Assembly: GCA_021234155.1 (NCBI GenBank)
Contig: JAJEKV010000132.1
Span: 1,178,001 to 1,242,000, forward strand
Direction of reading: 5' to 3'
Source of the DNA: Isoetes taiwanensis
Lineage: Eukaryota > Streptophyta > Lycopodiopsida > Isoetales > Isoetaceae
Length of the DNA: 64,000 bases
The notes under the pieces are model-generated. The model had not been told where the DNA came from. It ran no database searches and saw only the letters and a program-made list of their open reading frames with translations. A program made the position numbers and the translations under genes. Positions 56,966 through 64,000 of the stretch are shown here, piece by piece (position 1 is the first letter of the stretch; each line of letters starts with the position of its first letter).

Positions 56966-57254
56966 CTGCACAACAGATATTTCAAAAAATGAACAATGCA
57001 GATATTTCAAAAGATGAACAATGCAGCTTCAAATCAGGCCACAGATGCATGAAGCAATGTAATGGGTTTTCAGAATTGGGCTGCAAAAGCAATGCAATAC
57101 ATCAGCATAACAGTGCACTAGAGGAAAATTGCGTAAGGAAAACACGAGGGAGATGGTACAGGAAGTACATTCTATACTGGTGCAAATACAAACAGGAAGT
57201 ACATTCTAATACTGTGCAAATACAGACAGGAATTAGACAGAAATAATGCGTACT

Positions 57255-57360
57255 CTGGAATCTGAGGCAGATTGTTGCATTTTAATCACAGGAGAGGAAG
57301 GTTTGAATTGGGAAGAATAGTGCAGAAAAGTTCTAGAGTAAGCTTTCTTGCTTCATGTGT
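57255..57360 (-). other. candidate upstream exon of the bHLH gene
   Basis: On the minus strand a frame reads SSQFKPSSPVIKMQQSASDS and R, then AGA|GTACGC, a donor-like border at about 57,255. It is open for at least 33 codons after a TGA. Joined to the next exon it would give a Ser-rich N-terminal region as in RSL proteins. This is inference from splice logic only. Confidence 0.3.
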
Positions 57361-57837
57361 TCTATCTCAAAGTCTTAAGGTTTCCAATTTGTATCCATGG
57401 CCAACATTGTTCCCAATCCAAGAAAATGCCGCCAGATCTTAAAAGCCTTGCTGAATTGAGGTCAAGGGCTACTACCTACTACCAATCATAGCAAGGGAAA
57501 AAATGGTTCATAGCAACAAAAGCCTTTGCATATTCAAACTCGAAATTCATATAAGTACGCACCTGGGTCTCCTACTCATAGCTTCGTAACCATGCATATG
57601 TCCTTCTTGCTATGCTTTGGAGCTTACAGAAACCAAAGATTCTTTACCTGATATCGTCTATAGAGGCATAGAGACCTTTCTGCTGTAACAAATGTTCCTA
57701 TATACAGATGGTTGCCCACTGATTTCTGTAAGAGACATTCGACGCTTAGCCCTAAACGCAGCCACATTAAATCTCAACCAAGCTAACCTGGCGCTCAACC
57801 TAAATCGCACGATCATAGCTTGGCGAACATCTGGTTC
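57361..57837. other. non-coding or unresolved exon region
   Basis: A CAG|GTAAAG donor on the minus strand at about 57,650 ends an open stretch (KSVGNHLYIGTFVTAERSLC) preceded by a CTCTTACAG acceptor. This could be a further exon of the same transcript, but the peptide is not recognised. Confidence 0.3.
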
Positions 57838-58170
57838 CATAGCCAGCTCTTCCGTGGTCGGAATTGGCGAAATTAGGGGTGCATTGCAAGAATCAAACCC
57901 TAGCAGAGCATGCTAGGCCAGAGCATGCTAGGCAATGCGAGGCTCAAAAGCATGCTAGGCCATGGCGGATTTGAGCCCAACAAATCCGATCAAGGCAGAT
58001 TGCTTGAATAAGGCTTGCTTGAGACTGCTGCTGTTTGTGACGCTATAACTGCCAAGGAAGAACTCAGCTGCATATTTGGCAGCAAAACCAGCTCTTCTGT
58101 GGTCGGAATTGGAAAAATTAGAGGTAGAACAGGGTGCGGTGCAAGCTTTCGAGGAATCAAAGCCTAGCAG
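57838..58170. repeat. local duplication (CCAGCTCTTCYGTGGTCGGA type)
   Basis: CAGCTCTTCCGTGGTCGGAA to CCCTAGCAGA (57,843-57,905) recurs at 58,090-58,171 with small insertions. CATGCTAGGC is also repeated three times at 57,908-57,960. Confidence 0.7.
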
Positions 58171-58219
58171 ATTTTTTCTATCCACCGCCATAGCCACTGC
58201 CGACCGCCATAGCATCACG

Positions 58220-59465
58220 CCCCATCACTGGACGGAGTCGATTCTTCCCAGGAAAAACGTGGCACAACAATACGAAAATGGATTGCGGCGCAGAAAAATT
58301 AGAACTGCGACAAAAAAAGAAAAATTACAAATATTAGTTAACTAATATTAGTTAACTTTGGATGGATAATATTGGATCATTTTTATTCGAAACCATGCAA
58401 TATGGATATATCTAAGCATTCCTTTCGATTAGGGACGCTTCACATGTCACCGGCTAAAACTTGCCGGACGTCAAGACGTCGGTTTGTGTTAATAATGTTA
58501 GTTGTGTGTTAACTAAAAAAAAATTTGGCCCCTTCGGGGCCTTAAGGATGGTGTAGAGGTGTAGATATAGACAATTTAAGTAATTGCAATGACCTTACTA
58601 GAAATAAAGGGCATGTTTCTGCCATCACTAGTCTCATTGTTCAAATTTAGGTCGGGCAGAATATGCAAAGCTAGAACCATATGGAGGTAGTAGGAAAAAG
58701 ATATTGCAAATACTCACAGTAAAATTTCTTTAAAGAGAAGCAATAGAATTGTAAGTAATCACCATAAATGAGATAATAGAATTACGAATAGACCCTCTAA
58801 TCCAAAGATTTCCATGCGTGATAGTGGGTGGATTATAATATAATATGCCTCTTCCCTATTATTCATGAGTGACTTGCCAAGGCGCTCCTTCGTAAGAAGA
58901 TACAACGGAGATTTTTGCCTGCAAACCCATGTATTAATATGAAGGCACCTTCTATCTCCGCTCCAAGTTCATGCACTTGATTGTAATAGTCATCAACAAC
59001 ATAATCTACAACATCTCCTCTAAACGCAACCCTCGCCATGTATCCGCCGTATGTTGTTGTAAAAGTATGTCGTGAGCATAAGAATCATAGTGTCCCCTTA
59101 TTGTGACAAAATGAACCACCCCATTATGCACTTTGTTTTGGTACCATTCTCACGAAATTTCCTTCACGTATCATCCCACCATCACTACATTTGCTTGCTT
59201 GTGCCGCTTTGCTGGACCAGCCTTTCTACATCGAATCATACACATGTGCCACAAAGTGGTATCCGGGCAAATACAATGCATTCACAAGTGCTCCTTTGGA
59301 AGCTCCCAATAAGAAATTAGAACTACTTTATACCTAAGCCTTTTGTTGCATGATCTCACGGGGAACTTTTAGGGTTCTTATCTACATGCAATGCAACTAT
59401 ACAAGCATTGAAATCAAGCACCCAAAGATGGAGCTTTGGGTAAGAATATAGACGAACCCTAAGGG
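58220..59465. other. non-coding stretch, one exon-like frame
   Basis: No gene recognised. On the minus strand 59,040-58,945 reads MARVAFRGDVVDYVVDDYYN and QVHELGAEIEG, which looks like genuine protein sequence and is followed by GAAG|GTGCCT. No family is recognised. A hairpin (GGCCCC TTC GGGGCC) lies at 58,527-58,542 after an A-run. Confidence 0.4.
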
Positions 59466-59467
59466 GG

Positions 59468-60270
59468 ATTCAGAATGCCAGTTGCCAATTCGCGTAAACC
59501 CGCCTCAACATCCATTCCACCTCAAAGAATTCTAACAAGTTTTGGGGCTCCACTGAAAGTGCCTTCAAATTTAACCTTAAAACAACATCCATTCCATTGA
59601 TAACCTTCCCAACAAGTAGTGATGAAGAACCGAGATCCATTAGTATTAGGGTCCCGCATTTGCCATAGACAAGACACTGTACAGGCAGTGTGCTTAAGCT
59701 TAAAGTTTTCATCTGCAAACTTGGCCCCATAGATAGATTCTCCTCCCCTTCCATCTCCATGGGTAAAATCCCCTCCTTGGATGATAAAACTAGGGATAAT
59801 ACGATGAAGAATGCTGCCTTTAAAATGCAAAGCCTTACCAAGACGTAACTAGCGTTAGCCGGGCCAAAGCTATAAGGGAACCTCTCGCAAAATGATCGCC
59901 ATATCTCGGTATCGAGGAAACCCGAAGGGGTACAACATTTTTGCACTTATGGGCTCCGTCCTCAATTGGCTAGGGCTGGACCGAGGAAGACTATGATGGC
60001 CAGCCATCGAGCATAAGTTGCGATGCATGCCCTAAATTGCCGGTGCAAATCAACGTTTTTACATTTCGAAAAACGAGACCGAACCGAAGTCAAAGGGGAT
60101 AGATCCGTGAGAATTAGATCGAAACGTGCAAAGATTATTAACCCCGTGACACATATGCTCCGAGCTCTGGAAATTGTCCACGCTTTAGAACCGCATTACC
60201 ATAGAGCCCCATAACCACACGACCCTTTGCCTTCCCATTGATTTCCACATCAAAATAAGCCTTGTGTGTG
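59468..60270 (-). pseudogene. cyclophilin (peptidyl-prolyl isomerase) pseudogene
   Basis: The minus strand reads KAYFDVEINGKAKGRVVMGL (60,262-60,200), the start of a cyclophilin fold in the wording of secretory (ER) plant cyclophilins. From 59,840 it continues [51 protein letters not shown] and [13 protein letters not shown]. The active-site Arg of HRIIPSF and the Phe of FFITT remain. The GPGVLSMAN block has become ACTVSCLW. About 24 bases (the LDGRHVVF part) are deleted with a frameshift, and the segment between 60,190 and 59,850 no longer aligns. No intron interrupts the 300-base core, so a retrocopy is likely. A poly(A) tail is not obvious. Confidence 0.85.
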
Positions 60271-60899
60271 TGCCTTCGCTTTGTAAAATTTTGACCGAGA
60301 GCCACGCAATGTTACAAGCTCCGTATAACCTCGGCTCCGGAAGGCCTAGCCCTAAATGCACGAATTTTCGTAAAAGAAGCTACGTGACAGAGTTGTCCAC
60401 GAATTTTTTTGACCTTAGATGCCCTAAAATGCTTTCGACCAGGCTTGCATGTTCAAATTTCTAAAATACAAAGAGGGCTTTTGTTGTGAGCCCTTGGATG
60501 TTGGACCATTGGAAAAAAAAAGCTAAATCAACGATTAAGAAATGGTGCACTCTAGATGTACGCATTAGTACATCCATTCGAATACGCCATGAAATCTTAG
60601 GAAAACCTTTGTCAAAAGCGTACAAAAACACAAAGAAAACCCCCTGTTATTATGCTACATATTCGAAGCTCACCACTGTTGCTCTGAATGAGAATGTCTA
60701 TCAGATCAACAAAGAGCCTAGTGCTAAGTAAGCATTTCATGTCATATTTTCATGTATTGGATTTTCTTCTTTTTTATCTATCCGACATGCATTGCATAGT
60801 TTGACGTTAGATCTGTGAATCTGTGTCTTATTATTTAGGCAAAACATCAAAACGTTTTCACATTTCAATAAAGTTCATATAAAACTCGGGCTTAGTTTT
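60271..60899 (+). other. unrecognised open frame and flank
   Basis: A frame at 60,486-60,731 (MSPWMLDHWKKKAKSTIKKW start, KEPSAK end) has protein-like composition but no known family. The phrase AACCCCCTGTTATTATGCTA at 60,638 resembles the end of the tRNA-type repeat at 61,325, so this may be another fragment of it. Confidence 0.35.
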
Positions 60900-61340
60900 G
60901 CTACATATTCTAAACGAGGTGCACCCTGGACTACCACAGTCGTCGGATTCGTCGATTCTACGACCCAGATCATATGTTGGGACCTGTTAGCACCTCTCGT
61001 TTCGCTTATAGTCATTTATGATTGGAGGCGCCTATGATTTTGAAATATGAAATACGATTTTGCCTAAGGTTTTTAGAGAATATTGAACCTCTATACGGCT
61101 TTACCTAAGATTTTAGAATACGAATACGAGGGCTCGAACCTCTACCAAAATAACTCAATGTCCTAATAATACTACTTTAATCAATATACCCAGTGAGCTA
61201 ATGTGATTATTGTTTATCTTGAATCTATGTTTTTTTTTTATAACAACCCATTCAATTGTTTTAGGGATATATGGTCTATAGTTTCAGGAATTCTTATTTT
61301 TTACATCCATATCAAATTCCTCTGGAACCCCCTGTTATTT
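60900..61340 (-). repeat. repeat with tRNA-like A and B boxes, copy 2
   Basis: The reverse complement matches copy 1 (35,868-36,297). A-box TTAGCTCACTGGGT is at 61,189-61,202 (minus) and B-box GGTTCGAGCCC at about 61,130-61,140, with GAGG/CCTC able to pair as a T-stem. It is better preserved than copy 1. Confidence 0.65.
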
Positions 61341-61717
61341 TGCTATATATTATTCTAAACGAGGTGCACCCGGGACTACCACAGTCGTCGGATTCGTCGA
61401 TTCTACGACCCAGATCGTTTGTTGGGACCTGTTAGCACCTCTCGTTTCTCTTATAGTCATTTATGATTGGAGGCGCCTATGACTTTGAAATATGAAATAC
61501 GATTTTGCCTAAGGTTTTTAGGGAATATTGAACCTCTATACGGCTTTGCCTAAGATTTTAAGAAAAAAAAAATACGAGGGCTCGAACCTCTACCAAAATA
61601 ACTCAATGTCCTAATAAGACTACTTTAATCAATATACCCAGTGAGCTATGTGATTATTGTTTATCTTGAATCTATGTTTTTTTTTATAACAACCCATTCA
61701 ATTGTTTTAGGGATATA
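61341..61717 (-). repeat. repeat with tRNA-like A and B boxes, copy 3 (tandem to copy 2)
   Basis: Follows copy 2 head-to-tail with the junction TTTTGCTATATATTATTCTA. A-box is at about 61,637-61,648 and B-box at about 61,579-61,588. Copies 2 and 3 are very similar (CACAGTCGTCGGATTCGTCG and many longer stretches identical), so the tandem is recent. Its right end is replaced by the Helitron at 61,718. Confidence 0.65.
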
Positions 61718-62085
61718 CTAGTAATGGTGCCCAGCGTTGCTGGGCATAAGTTGGGAACCTGTACATGTTTTGACTGCTATGAGGAATGCGGCAGTAATAA
61801 TCCAATTTTGATTATTACTTTTGTAACTTTTGTTTTGGCTACAACTTTTGTGACTTTCCATAGGTTTAACATTGTTTAATAGAAACCTAGCTCCTTCATG
61901 TTAGAAGTGTCGCATAGCTATCGCTGAGAGTGAGTAGAACAACACGGTACTTGTTCGTAGCAATTTTGAGTGGGAGTAGTGAATTCATGAAGTAGATGTT
62001 TGGTACGTAAGGAAATAATTTTCCCATTTGCTAGCAAATTATTCCATAAGGTTCCTATTGTAGTATAGTGGGATCATAGTATAGA
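61718..62085 (-). mobile_element. 368-bp non-autonomous Helitron
   Basis: On the minus strand the element begins TCTATACTATGATCCCACTA (62,085 downwards) and ends with a hairpin (arms TGCCCAGC and GCTGGGCA, loop AAC on that strand) followed by CCATTACTAG. That is, 5' TC, a 3' hairpin six to eight bases before CTAG, and insertion between A (62,086) and T (61,717). All three are diagnostic of Helitrons. The inside has no Rep/helicase coding sequence, so it must have been moved by an enzyme encoded elsewhere. No target duplication is expected or seen. Confidence 0.85.
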
Positions 62086-62706
62086 TAAGGAGGAATTATA
62101 TGTCGGGCTATAGGGAATTTGTGTTTATATGAGGAACCATGAAGCATTACTTTAAATACAATAATTATGCAAAATGAACTTGCATAGTTACATTAGCTTT
62201 GGAATATTATTTGATTTGGGTTTCAAAGGTGGTGATCGGACTGGGGCCTCAACAATCATAATTTATTGTAGATGATATAAACCAAAGTTGTAAACAATAT
62301 GTGCGATCGTCTTTGTTATCTAAAATTTCTAACAATTGTTCTGTGTAAGTCTTTGCTACGTGTCTTTCATTCTTGACTTGTTCCTTGGTTTTTAAAAAAA
62401 TGCTCGATTTCATTAACTTAGCATGTTAATAATACCTTGATCTATCGAATTTGAGTTGGTTGTGTAAATCTTTGTGTCGTTGCTATATAAGAATGACACA
62501 TGGAGTTACATGGATTTGGGGAGGAGGAATCCTGAGATCACATGGTCGTCTTGTGTATGCTAGCTCTCAGCTCGGTGGGGAGTTACAGATTCGTCTGAAC
62601 TCATAGTTTGGGTGGCAAGTTAATCACCGTTTCTGTTGTCCTTGTGGTTGTGGCCATATTTCTTTTATGGTCGTGCGTGGACTTAACTTGATCCAACTTG
62701 CTATTC
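62086..62706. other. non-coding stretch
   Basis: AT-rich with no gene recognised. Confidence 0.5.
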
Positions 62707-62857
62707 TGCCAATGTTAAGCAGCCAAGAAATGGCATTCACAGCTGCAATTTTTTTCTGTGGTTGCCTTGTTGTGTGTTTTTTATTTTTTGAAAAGGACCT
62801 GCCAATGTTAAGTAGTCAAAAAATGGCATTCACAGCTGCAATTTTTTTCTGTGGATC
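62707..62857 (+). repeat. 93-bp spaced direct duplication
   Basis: TGCCAATGTTAAGYAGYCAA through TTTTTTTCTGTGG occurs at 62,707-62,761 and 62,800-62,854. The 93-base spacing is a multiple of three, so an open frame repeats MLSSQXMAFTAAIFFCG twice. I take that as a by-product of the duplication, not evidence of a gene. Confidence 0.8.
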
Positions 62858-62879
62858 CAATCAAGTGATGCGTATGTAG

Positions 62880-64000
62880 AATGAAAAATAGAGTAGCTTG
62901 GTGCACCATTATAAACAAAAGAGTGTATCACTTGAAAAAGTGTGAAGCAAGCTGTGCACCTCAATAGCAATTGGTTGGGTGTTGAAATGTGGCTTACCAT
63001 TGTGTTGCCTGACATCTAATGCAAAGAAATAGTATAAATGGCCTTTGTATTCCTTTGTTTGGTGTTTAAACTTCTCCCCGCTCTAAGTTTTCAAGGAGGC
63101 AAACGCATTCCCTCATAGAAATATTAACTTCTTCATGGTAGGTCGTATTCTCATGAGAATCTTGAGGTTTTGAAGAAAGAATGCAAAAAACGTTCTCCGT
63201 AAATTATGGAACTCCATTATGTGCTTAAATAAAAGCTGGAAGTACCTTTATGGTTTAAGTTCTCTATAGACAAATTTAATATATTTTTAAGAAACTGTTG
63301 TTCAGTTAACCTTGGCCGGTTAATAGATCCGAATTGTGGTCATAGTCTTGATAACCATTTGCGTGCATTGTCCCATTCAAAAATCAATCATCGGCAACTG
63401 GTAGTTATATGCTACAACTATAGTTGTAAGACGTAGGGAGGGCGACGATTAGATGTTTTAACTATTTCTTCTTTTAATCTCATGTCCTTGTTGCTATTTT
63501 ATTTGTAGATTAATGCATTGAAAAATATATGCATTGAGAGTATAGATTGCAAGTTTCTCCTTTTCAATTGTCTTTGAAGCTTTTACAATTGGGAATACCG
63601 GATTTTATATGCAAAGGGGAAGCCGGGCTTTGTACAATACGTGAAGGAACATCGAGAAAAGCTTCAGTCCATAGTTTCTACCTTGTTTGCACCGCCGGAA
63701 GATATCAAAGTACAATCGGGTTTCACTTGGAGTTGTGCAAAAACATTGTCGCCGCGCTTTGATTGGCTAAGATGGGCTATTTTTGAGGCGAACCTGAATT
63801 TGTCACTATACGGATAAATAAGCAAATAGGGGAATCCCTGGTGTTGTGTGGGGCTGTTTGGGGTCACAAAGGATATAGCAAGAACTATGAATTATGGGCC
63901 TTCAAGGTCGCAAGATTATCATCTCAAAGACAAAGCACAAAACGTAAGACTCTAACTTAGATCTTTATTTCCTCATCAATCAAGCCTTTGTTATGACAAG
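62880..64000. other. non-coding stretch at window end
   Basis: No gene recognised. A frame at 63,547-63,762 (+; LSLKLLQLGIPDFICKGEAG start) has protein-like composition but no known family, and the window ends soon after. Confidence 0.45.

Noticed and set aside
56318-57010. 230-codon minus-strand ORF starting MKYLHCSFFEIS
   Set aside because: It reads through the exon at 56,771-56,965 and on into the intron. The true product leaves this frame at the GTAAG donor at 56,770, as shown by the bHLH continuation in the next exons.
56583-57017. 144-codon plus-strand ORF across the bHLH exon
   Set aside because: It is the antisense shadow of the RSL exon at 56,771-56,965 and its intron.
57650-57720. 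AP2-like fragment (YIGTF-TAE)
   Set aside because: Only a few residues agree and the AP2 core residues (WVAEIR, AARAYD) are absent.

Overview
The window reads as nuclear DNA of a land plant. It holds plant-type Ty3/gypsy retrotransposons, a bHLH transcription factor of the RSL (ROOT HAIR DEFECTIVE SIX-LIKE) type, intron-bearing genes with GT/AG sites, a Helitron and a tRNA-promoter-bearing repeat. Genes are sparse and most coding matter is transposon debris full of stops and frameshifts, so this is a large, repeat-rich genome. A DUF7869-type transposon gene and an AFG1 ATPase whose conserved block looks like the mitochondrial (animal/algal) type would fit a fern, lycophyte or gymnosperm better than a small angiosperm genome, but the species cannot be fixed from the sequence.

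Layout. 1-1.6 kb: two small overlapping unknown ORFs. 1.6-6.1 kb and 17.2-21.1 kb: flanks that share a dispersed palindrome (arms CAAATTGGGC/GCCCAATTTG). 6,166-17,155: a full-length but decayed Ty3/gypsy element of Tat/Athila type on the + strand (LTRs, tRNA-Asp-like primer site, gag with three zinc knuckles, protease, RT, RNase H, integrase, an extra 3' ORF preceded by a TATA box, polypurine tract). 22.1-27.3 kb: a decayed DUF7869 transposon gene, split at 22,390-25,365 by a small non-autonomous LTR element on the - strand with a perfect 5-bp target duplication AGAGA. 27.4-28.5 kb: a second palindrome family (CTATGCG/CGCATAG). 28,688-34,540: a 5'-truncated second copy of the gypsy family on the - strand, whose integrase still shows D(35)E. 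35.1-36.4 kb: an acidic low-complexity coding region interrupted by a repeat with Pol III A/B boxes; two more copies of that repeat lie head-to-tail at 60.9-61.7 kb in the opposite orientation.

36.4-54 kb: mostly non-coding, with host-gene pieces on the - strand. These are a two-exon unknown gene (39.2-39.7 kb), a possible gene start (40.2-40.65 kb), five to six exons of an AFG1-like AAA+ ATPase (41.39-42.14 kb) and a PIF/Harbinger transposase remnant (43.15-43.96 kb). There is also a complex repeat family at 40.8-41.3 and 46.8-49.4 kb and a duplicated TATA-bearing promoter module at 47.6 and 54.0 kb. 55.98-56.97 kb: four clean exons of the RSL bHLH gene (- strand), the best-preserved gene in the window. 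59.5-60.3 kb: a decayed intronless cyclophilin copy. 61,718-62,085: a 368-bp non-autonomous Helitron with both diagnostic ends.

The likely functional host genes are the RSL factor, possibly the AFG1 ATPase and possibly the 39 kb two-exon gene. The rest records nested insertions: gypsy into the palindrome-rich region, the small LTR element into the DUF7869 gene, and the tRNA-type repeat into the acidic gene. Many frameshifts fall at homopolymers or G/C-rich spots, so some may be assembly errors and not true decay.
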